Below, piece after piece: positions 16,836 through 27,700 of a stretch of DNA of 64,000 nt. Within the stretch, counting starts at the first letter, position 1. Every line of letters begins with the position of its first letter. The notes beneath the pieces are model-generated. The model saw only the letters and a program-made list of their open reading frames with translations. It made no database searches and was not told where the DNA came from. The translations under genes and the position numbers were made by a program. Source of the stretch: Planctomycetota bacterium (GTDB lineage: Bacteria > Planctomycetota > UBA1135 > UBA2386); the NCBI GenBank assembly GCA_020638735.1, contig JACKHZ010000009.1:496001-560000 (forward strand), in the 5' to 3' direction.

Positions 16836-19800
16836 TCACGGGCTCGGCACCAGGCGATAGACCACGCTCATGCTGCGCAGCGACGGCGACAGCGATGGCG
16901 TCACGGAGACGTTGTTGGTCATCACCAGACGCACGTTGAGGTAGCGCGGCAGCAGACCCGACGCCGCGTTGCGCATCAGGCTGAGCTTGTCTTCGGTCAC
17001 GTAGGGCGTCAGGCCGGTGGCGGCAACGCGCGGTGCGCCGACCACGTTGGCCGTCGAGTAACGGTACGCCTCGCAAGCGTAGTTGGCGTTGAGCAGGTTG
17101 CCGCGACCCGACGCGGTGTCGTCCTTCGGCTGACCAGCGACGCCATCGAAGACGGGGTTGTAGACCTTGTCGTCGTTGAGGAACGTCTCGGCGCCGCGCA
17201 GCTCGACGACGACGCCGGTGCCGGCGGGCTGTCGGGTCTGCGGCGGATCGAGCTGCACGACCAGGTCGGTCGGGCGCAGCGTCGTCGAGCCGGACCAGTC
17301 GGGCAGACCGGCGCTCTCGCCGCTCTGCGTGACGAACAGCTGCGGACGCAGCGTGTCGAGGAAGCCGAAGGTGACCGTCGAGACCTTGCGCACCATGTCG
17401 GCGCGCGTCCAGTGCAGCATGCCGTCACCCGACGCCGCCGTGAACAGCGCCGTCGTCGCGGAACCGAGGCCGGCGTCCTTGACGACGGTCGGCAGCGCGT
17501 TCAGCGTGTTGGCCGGGTCGACATAGACGGCGGCGCCGGTGATCAGATCGAAGCCGCCCGAGGCCTGGACACGCACGCGCGGCCAGGACGGGAACACGCC
17601 GCCGCAGCCGGCGGCGACCGAGTCGTAGTAGCCACCCGGGTCACCACCGGCGAAGTTCGACGGCGGGCCGAGCATCGCCACCTGGAAGCCGTTGCGGCCC
17701 TGGGCGGCGTTCGGGTCACCGGCGTTCTCGGCGAACACCTTGAAGTCCACCAGCAGCGGCAGCGCGATCGGGTCGTGGTCGCGCTGGTTCGAACCGACGA
17801 AGTCGGCCGTATCCTGCGTCCAGACGCCCGTGCCGGCCAGTAAGTCCGGATCCGGCTGGCTGGTGATCCACGGCGAATCGATGTTGGCGGTGGTGTCGCT
17901 GGCCGGCGGCGTCGCGCCGGGGTTCTGCGCGCCGCCGAGGCCGATGACCTGGCCGGTCGCGTCCACCGTCACCAGGCGTGAGTCACGCCAGGTGTAGCTG
18001 CGGTCGAAGCGCGGGAACGGCACGTAGGCCACGCCGACCTGGTCGTGGATCGCGGCGTTCGGGTTGATCGTGTAGACCTCGTCCTCGAACACCGGCACCA
18101 GCGACGTGCCCTGCAGCACGTTGTCGGCGAACACCGTCGACAGCGAGCTGTTCAGGCTGGCGCAGTCCATCGTGCACCAGGAGACGGGCGGGACCTGGTT
18201 GTCGACGAACAGCAGCCAGCGCTCGTCGGGGCGGGTGCGGGCGTGGGCCAGCGACATCGTGAAGCGGTCGAAGACGTCGTAGAGCACCGTCTCGTTGTTG
18301 AACGGCGACCAGTAGAGCTGCTCGACGTCCAGCGAGAACTCGGACGGCTGCGTGTAGCTCAACGAGAAGTCGTCCTCGATGTAGCGCATCTGCATGCGCG
18401 AGCCCTGCGGCTTGAGCGGCTCGATCACGCGGCCGACGGGCTGCGACACGGTCTGGTAGTACTCGTAGACCTGCGGCACTGCCGGCGGCGCGACCTGGTC
18501 CGCCATCAGCGGCGCCCAGTAGAGGTTGCCGGGGTGCGTCCCGAACGAAGGGCTGATCGGCACGACACCGGCCGGCGGGCCGGGCACCGGCGGGACCTGG
18601 GTGTTGGCCTGACCGGCCGTGCCCGGGTAGCCGAACGGGTTGTCGACCGGGTCCAGCGGATCGCCGGAGTCCCAGCACTCGCCGCGATTGATGCGGCTGA
18701 TCGTCGCCAGGTTCTGGCTGTTGGCGGAGCGCTTGAGGCGCACCGCGCTGGCGCCGGTCAGGCGACCACCCTCGAGGCGGAACTGGCCGAACATGTCGAC
18801 CGAGCCCGGCAGCGTGCCGTCCTCGTCCTCCGCTTCGAACAGGTAGGTGTGCCAACCGACCAGGTTGGAGTTGGCGCCGGCGTCGAGCGTGAAGTCGACC
18901 GACCAGCTGTCCTGCGGCGCGCTGATGTCGTCGAAGACCTGCACCGACTGTCCGGCGAGGTCCACGACACCGCCGTCGCCGAGGCGCACGTGCACGCAGT
19001 ACGTCTCCGCGGCGCCGGCCACGTGGGCGAAGCCCATCGGCGGCTGCAGGCGCAGCACCGTGCCGTCGCCGGCGAGGTCGGTCAGGCGGGTCGGCACGAC
19101 GCGGCGCGTCGCGACCTTCGGATCCGTCATCTGGTCGGCGAACGACTCGACCGCGACCGACGTGTTGGTGATGAGCAGGTTGGCCGAGTTGTCGACCTGG
19201 TCGAGGTCCATCGGCTTGGTGAACTCGATGGCCACCGATGCGTTCGGCGCGACGTTGCTGCCGGCGACGCCGGTGTTGGGCTCGATGCGGACGAAGTACT
19301 GCTTCCAGTTGCGGTCGCTGAGCCGGTTGGAACCGGAGAGGAAGCGGGAGTCGTCGACGTAGACGGCCCGGAGCAGGCAGTCCTCGCCGGCCGGCGTCGT
19401 GTTGGCGCGGAACGACACCGGGTCACCGTCGGAGTTGCGCACCGGGGAGACCGTCGCGACGCGCACGTTCACGGTCGTGAAGTAGGCGCCCTGCGAGAAG
19501 TCGTCGAACTCCCCGTTCGGCCCGTTGGGCGCGTTGGGCGCGGTGCCCACGGCAGGGTCGCCGAAGGCCGACACGACCGAGAGGTTCTCGAGCACCTCGG
19601 CCCGCACCGTCACCGTCTCGAAGGAGCCGTCGTCGAGCTGGACGACGACCTCCTGGGTGAGGATGTCGCCGCTGACCAGCGGGCGCTGCAGCGGCACCGC
19701 AGCCGGGCCCTTGCCGATCATTCCACCGCCGAGCGCGGTGAGCGGACCGTCGACGAACGGATAGCGACCACGCACCGGGACGAAGTTGAGCCGCTTGTTG

Positions 19801-20813
19801 AGCGTGATGATGCCGTTGACGGAGTCCACGGCGGTGATGCCCATCGACAGCGACGAGACGATCTGCGGCGCTTCCGGCTCGCTGAGGCGCCCGGCGGCGC
19901 CATCCGACAGGTTGCCCGAACGGAAGTCGCGGATGGTCGACGCGCGACCGGCGCTGTCGACACCCTGCAGCTCCCTCACCGCGTCCTCCCGCACGTAGAA
20001 CGCGGACGAAACGCTGCCGCGCGTCGGAATGGCGATGCGGATGTTGGCGGTGGTGCTGTCGGACGACAGCGGCATGCCCGGCGACGTCACGCCGCCGTTG
20101 GCCTCGCCGCCGAGGATCGTCGTGTCGAGGATGATCGAGTCACCGTTCGGGATGACGCGGACCGGCAGGATACGGAACGCATCCGCAGGGTCGACGACCG
20201 CGGGATCGCCCTTGAACTCGAGCACCTGGACCGCCGACGGGTTCGTCGCGAAGAAGGACTCCGTGACGTCGAGCTTCGAGCTGAAGCGGAGCCGCACCGC
20301 GGCGTTGCGGGCGACGATCGGGATCGGCCGGGTCTGCGTGTTCTGGCCACGATAGGAGGCCGGCAGCTGCGACAGGCCTTCCTGCGCCACCGCGAGCGCA
20401 TCCTGGAAACGCTGCTGCTCGGCCCCATCACGGTCGTCCCAGAGAATCACGAGTTGTTCGTGACCGACTTCCTTGTCGAAGCGCCGGAACTCGAAGTTGG
20501 CGGAGTCGGAGGCCGCACCGGTCTGCGTGAACAGCGACTGGGTGCCGATGCCCGCGTTCACGATGACGTTCTTCGCGACCAACTCCAGCCGACGGTTGCT
20601 GCGCATCCGGCGGTCGGAGCCCCCCTCGAGGTTGGGGTCGATGATGCGATACGAGTAGATGTCGACGAGCCTGCCGACCTCGACGCTCAGCAGCTCGGGG
20701 CGCCCGGCGCCCTGGCCCAACTCACCAACCCTGGCGGGGCCACCGCAGGCCGCCAACGCCGCCACGGCGAGGACGAGCGGAAGAGTCCGCGACCGGTTCT
20801 TCGTGTGCATCAT
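16836..20813 (-). CDS. Giant lipoprotein B with Ig-like segments
   Basis: A 1325-residue lipoprotein. The start is one of the tandem ATGs at 20813/20810, with GAAGG 9 bases before the first. The signal sequence ends in the lipobox LAAC. Near the mature N-terminus it has 'LLSVEVGRLVDIYSYRI'. Ig-like segments follow (VAIEFTKPMDLDQVD and others), then a conserved block with LDVEQLYWSPF and later IALPLLVDF. All recur in the 1317-residue gene at 24798 (GRLVDVYGLQV, LDVEQMYWAPY, VALPLLADF), proving paralogy by eye. It is probably exported and anchored at the cell surface. No catalytic motif is recognised. The large size, low Lys content and Asp/Asn/Gly-rich loops suit an extracellular structural or adhesive protein. 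Confidence 0.75.
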   Translation of the reverse strand: MMHTKNRSRTLPLVLAVAALAACGGPARVGELGQGAGRPELLSVEVGRLVDIYSYRIIDPNLEGGSDRRMRSNRRLELVAKNVIVNAGIGTQSLFTQTGAASDSANFEFRRFDKEVGHEQLVILWDDRDGAEQQRFQDALAVAQEGLSQLPASYRGQNTQTRPIPIVARNAAVRLRFSSKLDVTESFFATNPSAVQVLEFKGDPAVVDPADAFRILPVRVIPNGDSIILDTTILGGEANGGVTSPGMPLSSDSTTANIRIAIPTRGSVSSAFYVREDAVRELQGVDSAGRASTIRDFRSGNLSDGAAGRLSEPEAPQIVSSLSMGITAVDSVNGIITLNKRLNFVPVRGRYPFVDGPLTALGGGMIGKGPAAVPLQRPLVSGDILTQEVVVQLDDGSFETVTVRAEVLENLSVVSAFGDPAVGTAPNAPNGPNGEFDDFSQGAYFTTVNVRVATVSPVRNSDGDPVSFRANTTPAGEDCLLRAVYVDDSRFLSGSNRLSDRNWKQYFVRIEPNTGVAGSNVAPNASVAIEFTKPMDLDQVDNSANLLITNTSVAVESFADQMTDPKVATRRVVPTRLTDLAGDGTVLRLQPPMGFAHVAGAAETYCVHVRLGDGGVVDLAGQSVQVFDDISAPQDSWSVDFTLDAGANSNLVGWHTYLFEAEDEDGTLPGSVDMFGQFRLEGGRLTGASAVRLKRSANSQNLATISRINRGECWDSGDPLDPVDNPFGYPGTAGQANTQVPPVPGPPAGVVPISPSFGTHPGNLYWAPLMADQVAPPAVPQVYEYYQTVSQPVGRVIEPLKPQGSRMQMRYIEDDFSLSYTQPSEFSLDVEQLYWSPFNNETVLYDVFDRFTMSLAHARTRPDERWLLFVDNQVPPVSWCTMDCASLNSSLSTVFADNVLQGTSLVPVFEDEVYTINPNAAIHDQVGVAYVPFPRFDRSYTWRDSRLVTVDATGQVIGLGGAQNPGATPPASDTTANIDSPWITSQPDPDLLAGTGVWTQDTADFVGSNQRDHDPIALPLLVDFKVFAENAGDPNAAQGRNGFQVAMLGPPSNFAGGDPGGYYDSVAAGCGGVFPSWPRVRVQASGGFDLITGAAVYVDPANTLNALPTVVKDAGLGSATTALFTAASGDGMLHWTRADMVRKVSTVTFGFLDTLRPQLFVTQSGESAGLPDWSGSTTLRPTDLVVQLDPPQTRQPAGTGVVVELRGAETFLNDDKVYNPVFDGVAGQPKDDTASGRGNLLNANYACEAYRYSTANVVGAPRVAATGLTPYVTEDKLSLMRNAASGLLPRYLNVRLVMTNNVSVTPSLSPSLRSMSVVYRLVPSP

Positions 20814-20985
20814 GGATCGTTGCCTTCGTGCTTTGTCGCCGGCGACCGGCGCTGTCGCTGCTGCTCGGCAGACGGATATGGCCGCAGCAGCATCAGGTAT
20901 CGGATTTCGGAAGGAATGTGCGGGGGGTGGTCCGGGACGGCCGGTGGCAAGGGAGCCTGGCCGCCGCCCAAGCGGGCGGACCGGC

Positions 20986-23900
20986 TCAGAATCGGAACGG
21001 CAACCGCAGGAAGTGCAGTTCCGGGCGCGGGGTCTCGGGGTTGAGGGCCGGCGGGACGTCCGCCGGGCTGCGGCGGAAGGCCGTGTCGAAGGTGATGTCC
21101 CACTGCACGAACTGCGCACCGAGGGCGCGGACCGCCTCCTGGGTCGCCGGGTCGTACAGGTCGTAGAGGAACGTGCCGTCTTCGGCCGGCAGACGCGGCG
21201 CGGCCGCGTTCTGCGGGTCCGTGTGGAACGCGAAGCCGATGCGCACGTTCGCCACGGGCACACGCTGCCCGCCGCTGCCTGAGTAGGTCGAACCGAGCCC
21301 CGGGAGCTCGTTGGTGACGAGGTCGAAGAACTTGGCGAGCACGCGCACCCGCGTGGCGACGGTGTCGAGCACGCCGCTCTCGGTGGACAGCACGAGTTCG
21401 TCGGCGGTGTGCGAGAGGATCCGGTAGGAGCCCAGCACGGACAGGTCGGTGTCGAGCAGTTCGGCTTCGTATTGGACGAAGCGGTCGTTGATCGTGCCCA
21501 TCGCCGGCGCCGTCAGGCGCACGCGGTAGGCCGGCCGGCCGAGGAACGTCGAGTCGGCGCTCCGGCTGAGGATCGTCGTCGGTGCGACGACCTGCTGGAA
21601 CACCGTCTGGGCCTGAGCCTGTGCGATCGTGTAGTCGGCGTAGCCCTCCACACCGCTGTCGGACAACACGCCTTGCCACTCGTACTTCGGCCCCGCGTCG
21701 GTCGAGCTAGGCGCGACCAGGCCGCGCGGCTGGTTGTCGTCGGTCAGGCTGCCGAGGTAACGGCGGGCCGTGGCACCCGTGTCGATCCAACGCGAGCGCA
21801 GGCGCGACTTGGAGGCGAACGGGGTCGGCAGCAGCACCGGCGCAGGCCGGATGTCGCCCTCGTTGGCGGCATTGGTCGGGTTGATGATCGTGCCGCTGTC
21901 GTCGACGCCCTGACCGAAGCCGTTGGGGAAGCCGCGCCACGCGAGGATGTCGCGCTTGCGGGTGCCGGTCTGCTCACCGGCACCTTCGAAGACGCGGATG
22001 TTGTCGTCGAGCACCGTGTTGGTGAGATCCGAGTTGTCACCCGGGGGTGCCATCAACTGGACGATGCCCATGCCGCCGTAGCCGCCCAGCGGCACGCTGT
22101 CGTAGGTGGTGGCGACTGACGACGGGATCGTGCCCTGGCCCGAGGACGGATACTTGCCCGCGATGATCGGCGGGGTCGCGCCGGTCACGCACACGCCGCC
22201 ATCGGCCGAGATGCAGAAGTCGTAGTTGTTCTCCGGCGCAGCGTAGCGGACGTTGGAGCCCGTACCGTGCGCGTAGAGGTCGATGCGGGTGGCCGACATC
22301 AGCACGACCATGCCGCCCGCGCCGCCGCCACCGCCGCCGCCTTGGCCGGACGACGCCGAAGGCTCGCCGCCGCCGCCGCTGCCGCCGTCCGCGACCACGT
22401 GGCCCGTGTCGTTGACGATGATCGGGCCGAGCGCCTTGACGATCAGCACACCACCGCCGCCACCGCCACCGCCGCCCGCTTTGTCGGTCTCGAAGTTGGG
22501 CGCAGCGGTGCTGCAGTCGCTGTTGTAGGAGAGGTCACCACCACCACCACCACCACCGCCGCCGATCGGCACCGACAGCTCACCGGTGATGCGCAGGTTG
22601 GTGTCGTAGCGGACGCCGACGCCCCAGAAGTTGTTGTCGTTGCGGGCGTCGGTGAAGACCGTCGGGCCGGGCGTGCCGCCCTCGAGGACGCGCGTGACCG
22701 TACCAGCCAAGCCGACACAGCCCTGACCGCCGATGCCGGTCTGCTGCGGGAAGATCGGGAAGACGTTGTCGTTGTTCGGCGGCGCAGTGCCTGGCGCGAT
22801 GGTCGTCAACTTGTAGTTGGGATCGCCCTGCGTGGCGAGCGAGCCACCACCGCCACCCGAGCCACGGTTGCAACCCGCGGTGCAGGACAACGTGCCGCCG
22901 ACGCCGCCCCGATTGGCCACCTGCAGCGGGCCATTGCCGGTGCCGCCGGCGATGTCGCGCTGCGTCGAGCTCGGCGAACCGTCGCCGCCGTCGCCGCCGC
23001 CACACGCGCCTGCACCGCCCGCCTTGGGGCTGTCGGCGGTGCCGGACGTGAGGACACGAACACCGTCACCACCGCGGACCGAGAGGGTGCCCGAGACCTC
23101 GAAGCTCCCGGACACGAGCCAGACCATCGGCTTGGTGCCCTGGCCCTTGACGGTCTTGCCGGCGGGGATCACCACGTTGCGGAAGTTGAAGACGCCGCCC
23201 GAGACGTTGAACGGCGCGCCGTTCTTCGGCGTGACGAGCGTGAAGTCGGTGTTCAGGATCGTCTCCGGCGCGCTCGGCTCGAAATCGGCACCGGTGACGC
23301 TGCCCTCGAAGGCGAAGCCGGCCTTGAGGTAGCCGGGGCCGACATCGGCGAACGGTTCCGAGAACGCCGCGGTCAGATCGACCTGCGACGAGGCCGCGAA
23401 GTCGTCCACCAGGCCCGCGAACTGCTGCTCGTAGGCGCGACGCGTGGTGAAGGTGGCGAACTGACGATCGAACGCGACGTTCGCGACGTTGGACTCACCC
23501 GAGATGTCCTCGAGCGTGCGTTCGACGATCACGCGCACGGTCGCGTTGTTCGGCAGCACGCCGAGCGGACGCAGCACCAGGGTCGCCCCCGTCACTTCGT
23601 TGCCCTCCAGCTCCGCGTCGGCCGGGATCCACCAGTTGTTGCCGTACACCGGGTCGTCGTACTCGAGGAAGACGCGGCCGCGGTTGTTGCTGTTGCGGAT
23701 CACCGGGTCGGTCTCGACGGCGACCGGGATGTTCACGCTGCTCGGATTGAGCGGCTGGTCGAAGTTGAGGCGCAGTTCGAGCGGCGGCCCACCGAGCTTG
23801 TTGAGCACGACGCCGGTGGTCTCGGGAGTGGGCGTGATCTCGAACGAGGCGCGACGAGGACCGCCAGGCGCCGTGTTGCGGAACAGCTGTGCCGGAGACG

Positions 23901-24408
23901 TGCCGTCGGAGGTCGAGAACTGGAACGTGCGCGGCAACGCCAGCGCGCGGCCGGACGTGTCGCGCAGCACCGTGCCGTTGTGTCGGTTGCCGCCGACCAG
24001 CTGAACCTGGTAGACGCGCCCCGGACGGAAGCCGCCGTTGGTGAACTGGTCGTTGGTCGGCAGCCGGGGCGTGAACAGCAGTCGACGACCCGGCTCCTTG
24101 TCACCTGGGCTCGTGCCGACGGAGAAATCACCGGCGACAGGCTCCGCGACCTGGTTGCCGATCTGGTCGAACACCTGGAAGGTGAACGTGGTCAGATCGA
24201 CGGAGTCGAGGTCGACCGCGTGGTTGAAGTCGATCCGGACCGCGTCGTTCAGGAACAACTGCGCGTTGTCGACCGGCTCGGTGCTGAGCACGATGAAGTC
24301 GCCGCGGTTCGTCACCTCTCCCGTGGCGCCGCCGCCGCCGGACGAGCAACCCGCAAGCGCAGCCAGGATGGCCAGGGGGAAGAATCGGGCAATTGACACT
24401 CGAGTCAT
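20986..24408 (-). CDS. Giant lipoprotein A': Ig-like domains and polyglycine beta-helix
   Basis: A 1140-residue lipoprotein starting at the ATG at 24408; the signal sequence ends in LAALAGC followed by SSGGGG. Two Ig-like segments are seen ('FLNDAVRIDFNHAVDLDSV' and 'LELRLNFDQPLNPSSV'). From about residue 400 strand-like repeats (GSFEVSGTLSVRGGDG) alternate with glycine runs of up to nine residues, a pattern seen in Gly-rich secreted proteins of Planctomycetota and Myxococcota (recalled). Several Cys (TAGC, GACGGG, CISADGGVC) could form disulfides. It is paralogous to the shorter 617-residue lipoprotein at 14733. Its stop lies 172 bases before the B gene, so transcription may continue into it. 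Confidence 0.75.
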   Translation of the reverse strand: MTRVSIARFFPLAILAALAGCSSGGGGATGEVTNRGDFIVLSTEPVDNAQLFLNDAVRIDFNHAVDLDSVDLTTFTFQVFDQIGNQVAEPVAGDFSVGTSPGDKEPGRRLLFTPRLPTNDQFTNGGFRPGRVYQVQLVGGNRHNGTVLRDTSGRALALPRTFQFSTSDGTSPAQLFRNTAPGGPRRASFEITPTPETTGVVLNKLGGPPLELRLNFDQPLNPSSVNIPVAVETDPVIRNSNNRGRVFLEYDDPVYGNNWWIPADAELEGNEVTGATLVLRPLGVLPNNATVRVIVERTLEDISGESNVANVAFDRQFATFTTRRAYEQQFAGLVDDFAASSQVDLTAAFSEPFADVGPGYLKAGFAFEGSVTGADFEPSAPETILNTDFTLVTPKNGAPFNVSGGVFNFRNVVIPAGKTVKGQGTKPMVWLVSGSFEVSGTLSVRGGDGVRVLTSGTADSPKAGGAGACGGGDGGDGSPSSTQRDIAGGTGNGPLQVANRGGVGGTLSCTAGCNRGSGGGGGSLATQGDPNYKLTTIAPGTAPPNNDNVFPIFPQQTGIGGQGCVGLAGTVTRVLEGGTPGPTVFTDARNDNNFWGVGVRYDTNLRITGELSVPIGGGGGGGGGDLSYNSDCSTAAPNFETDKAGGGGGGGGGVLIVKALGPIIVNDTGHVVADGGSGGGGEPSASSGQGGGGGGGAGGMVVLMSATRIDLYAHGTGSNVRYAAPENNYDFCISADGGVCVTGATPPIIAGKYPSSGQGTIPSSVATTYDSVPLGGYGGMGIVQLMAPPGDNSDLTNTVLDDNIRVFEGAGEQTGTRKRDILAWRGFPNGFGQGVDDSGTIINPTNAANEGDIRPAPVLLPTPFASKSRLRSRWIDTGATARRYLGSLTDDNQPRGLVAPSSTDAGPKYEWQGVLSDSGVEGYADYTIAQAQAQTVFQQVVAPTTILSRSADSTFLGRPAYRVRLTAPAMGTINDRFVQYEAELLDTDLSVLGSYRILSHTADELVLSTESGVLDTVATRVRVLAKFFDLVTNELPGLGSTYSGSGGQRVPVANVRIGFAFHTDPQNAAAPRLPAEDGTFLYDLYDPATQEAVRALGAQFVQWDITFDTAFRRSPADVPPALNPETPRPELHFLRLPFRF
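22315..22565. repeat. GCC/CAC trinucleotide tracts encoding polyglycine
   Basis: Three low-complexity runs inside the 1140-residue lipoprotein gene: CCG/CCA repeats near 22315-22345, CCG/CCA near 22448-22480 and about seven CAC units from 22536. On the coding strand they read GGN codons, giving Gly runs of up to nine. Because the unit is three bases, slippage would change the length of the glycine loops without a frameshift. Confidence 0.8.
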
Positions 24409-24797
24409 GGCTAGTGCAGGTCCGCCCCGGCTGGGACGGGGACGGAACAAGGGGGAAGCGGGCTCACCATGACGCGACCGGGTGCTCGGGACATGGGGAG
24501 GAACCTGGGCTGATTGCAGGCTCCACCGCAGCGCGCGAGACCAGGCACCGAAACGGTGGACTGCAGAGGGGCCATCTGCAGTCTACCCCACCGCAACCCG
24601 AGGCGACGAATGGTCATCCGTCGATGAAACCGCTCGGGCTGCAGCTTCGGTGTCATGGGTGAACCGGTGGACGCCAGCGGCGGCCACCATCAGGGGAGAA
24701 GGAGTCGGGGACGGGGGCGGCGACTGCCAGGCCTGGGGATGCCCGTCAATCGCGGAGGGAAATGGTGATGCGGACGCGGCGAGCGCCCGCGGGGCAA
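24409..24797. other. 389-base spacer between giant lipoprotein genes
   Basis: No coding frame with family features on either strand. It holds the hairpin at 24556-24586 and the leader of the 1140-residue gene. No clear ribosome site is seen before the ATG at 24408. Nothing else stands out. Confidence 0.6.
24556..24586 (-). terminator. Hairpin between B' and A' lipoprotein genes
   Basis: A 13-bp stem with one mismatch: GACTGCAGA at 24559-24567 pairs perfectly with 24575-24583, and three more pairs follow outside one G/T mismatch. The loop is 7 bases. It lies 212 bases past the stop of the 1317-residue gene. On the minus strand it is followed by a short GTTTC. It may end transcription of that gene so the next one is separately expressed. 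Confidence 0.5.
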
Positions 24798-27700
24798 CTA
24801 CTGCGGTTGGAACCTGTAGGACAACGAGAAGGTGTCGATCGCGGGCGACACCGGCGGGCTGGCGTCGGCGTTGTTGCCGACGATGAAGCGCCAATTGACG
24901 TAGCGGATGTCCACCGGGTTGAAGGTCTCGTTCGGGCCGGCGAACTGCTGCGTGTAGGCAGGGTCCATCAGCTCGTTCGGATCCTCGACGTACTTGGTGA
25001 CCGTGCGGTTGTAGAGGTAGGTCCACCAGTTGCGAGCCTGGCTGGTGCCCGGGATCACGCGCGGGTCCCACTTGCGCATGTGAGCGTCACCCGCCTTGTA
25101 CGGGTCCAACGGGAAGTTGGCCGCGGTCGGCTTGAGGTCCGCGCGTGCGTTGGCCGTCCAGCTGGCCGTCGGGAACAGCGTCGAGCCGCCGTTGATCCAC
25201 TTGTCCCAATACCACGGCGTCGGATCGACGGGGCTCGCGCCGCGGAACTGCGGCACCCACGAGGTGCCCGACGGCAGCTGCGACAGCGGCGGGTCGAACT
25301 CGAAGGCGAAGTGCGGCAGCACGCCTTGCGGCAGCTGCGTCTGGCCACCCGAGAGGTAGAACGGACCGAGGCGCGGATCGGCGAAGCCCTCCGGCACGCG
25401 GTGCGGGTTGTAGAGGTCGACGAAGCCGTTGGTGATGACCGTCTGCCGCTTCAGCGCGTCGATCATGATCCAGTAGAACGTGTTGTCGCGCGCAGCGGTG
25501 CCAGCGCCGGTCGGCGTGAAGCCACCCGAAGCCGTGCTCCACTGCGAATCACCGGGCGAACGGCAGATCGGCCCCGAGCCACTCGGCGTCGCTGCACGAC
25601 CCGAGCTGAGGGCGCGGAAGTACGGGCGCGGATCGGACTGCACCGTCACGGCCGTCTGCCACCCGTTGGTGCCGAGGGCGATGTAGCCGCCGCCCGCCGG
25701 CAGTTCCGACGAATCGCAGTAGGTCCAGAAGTCGGCCAGCAGTGGCAGCGCCACGTTGCCGACCAGACCACCGGTGAACTCGTCGTTCGAGCTCGGGCTC
25801 GTCAACGAACGGTTCTTGGCGTCGTTCCAGAACGAGTTGACGAAACGCACGTCGCCAGGGGCTCCGTTGGCGTCGACCCAGCGACGCCCCTGCCCCATGC
25901 TGAACGGATTGAGGATGTAGGGGCTGTAGGCAGCACCCGACAAGTCGGAACCCAGCGTGCCCGTGTCGGACTTGCCACCCTGCTCGATCACCGTCTCGTC
26001 GCGGTAGATGAAGTAGGGCTTCTGGAAGGTCGGCAGCGGCAGGAACCGGTTGACGCCATTGCTCTCGAGCACCACCGTCGAGGGGTCGATCGTCAGCGGC
26101 GTGTCGATGTAGGCGGCGCGCCGCGGAGCCTGGCTCTCGATGCTCTGACCGTTACCGGTCGGCACCGGGTTCCAGGCGAAGTTCTTCTCGAACTTGCTGT
26201 CCAGGCCGGACTCGGGCAGCGACGGCAACGAGCTGAATCCACCGACGCACGGGATCGGGCGGTATTCACAGTGACCGAGCCACATGCTCACCCGATCGAA
26301 CTCGTCGAACGACAGGTTGGTGCCGACGTAGGGCGCCCAATACATCTGCTCGACGTCGAGGTTGTAGTCGAACGGATCGGTGCGCGACAGACTCAGGTCG
26401 ATCTCGCGCCAGAGCGTCTGCAGCCGACAGCCGTAGGGGTTGAGCGGATTCTGGATGCCGGCCGGCACGAGGTTGTTGGCCGTATTGGTGGTGATCTGCT
26501 CCTCGGTACCGAGCGGATCCGTGACGGTCTGCGGGCAGGCCGCGAGCGGGTTGGCCGGCGCCGGCGGCGGCTGCTGCTGCTGCACCGGGGTCTGGTTGAG
26601 GTTGTCGGCGACGATGCGGGCGCGCGTCGTCGGCCTGGCCAGCAACTTGTTGTCGAGGTAGAGGAAGGCGCCGAAGAGGTCCTCCAGCGGGTAGCCCTTG
26701 GCGATCTGGCCCGACGTCGGCGACTGCACCTCGTCCGGCAGGAAGTAGCTCGGGTTGGAGTCCTCGTCGCGCGACGCGAATCGCCGCACGACCGAGATCG
26801 CCAGGTTGTCGGCGAAGACCGGCTCGTTGCCGTTCATGCGCGTGTCGATCGTGAACGGGATCACGACGCTGTTGGCCCGGTCCGCGGTCGTGCCCTGCAG
26901 GTCGAGCCGGTTGCCGGCGAGGTCGCGCACGCCGCCGTCCGTCGAATCGGAGATCAGGTGCAGGAAGTAGCGGTAGTCGGCGCCCGCCGGCGGATTGCGC
27001 AGCGTGCTGTCCAGGTAGAACCCGGTCGTCGGCTGCAGGCGCAGCGACGTCTGCGAGCCGTCCTCGTCGAACACGCGCGCCGTGATCAGGTAGGGCGTGC
27101 GGTACTTCGCCGGGTCGAAGGTGGCCGGGTTCATGCCGATACCACCCTGGTTGTTGGGCCGGTTGTTGATGAACTCGTCGATGCTCGCCTGCGTCGTCAG
27201 GTCGCGCATGGCGAAGAAGAACGTGTCGGCCCACTTCACCGTCGAGATGTCGACCGGCTTGGTGAAGCGCACCACTGCACCGGCGAACGGCGACACGAAC
27301 TCGTTCTGCTGCGGCCGGTAGCCGTTGAGTTCGAGCGGCAACGGGGTGAAGGTCAGGAAGTTGCGCGGGTCGTCGCGACCAGCGCCGTCGCCGGCGGTGA
27401 ACTCGGCGAGGCAGATGGCGCGCGGCGCGTTCTGCACCAGCCACGGCTCACGCTCGGTGATCGAGATCGGGTAGCCGGGCAGGTTGCGCGGATCGATGTC
27501 GGCGAGGCCGTCGACACGACGGATGCGCACGCGCACGTGCTGCGTCAACGGACTGTCGAGGTCGTCGGCGGGATCGACGACCACTTCGGCGCTGCCGAAG
27601 GCCACGCCCGAGCTGTCGGCCACGAAGCGGATCACGTCGCCGCGGTCGATCTCGTGCGAAAGACCGTTCTTGAACACCGTGATCTCCTGAGTGAACGCGT

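Noticed and set aside
14541..17843. Plus-strand open frame of 1100 codons
   Set aside because: It lies opposite two lipoprotein genes with signal peptides and paralogues. Its product is Arg/His/Gln-rich without any domain, as expected for an antisense frame at this GC content.
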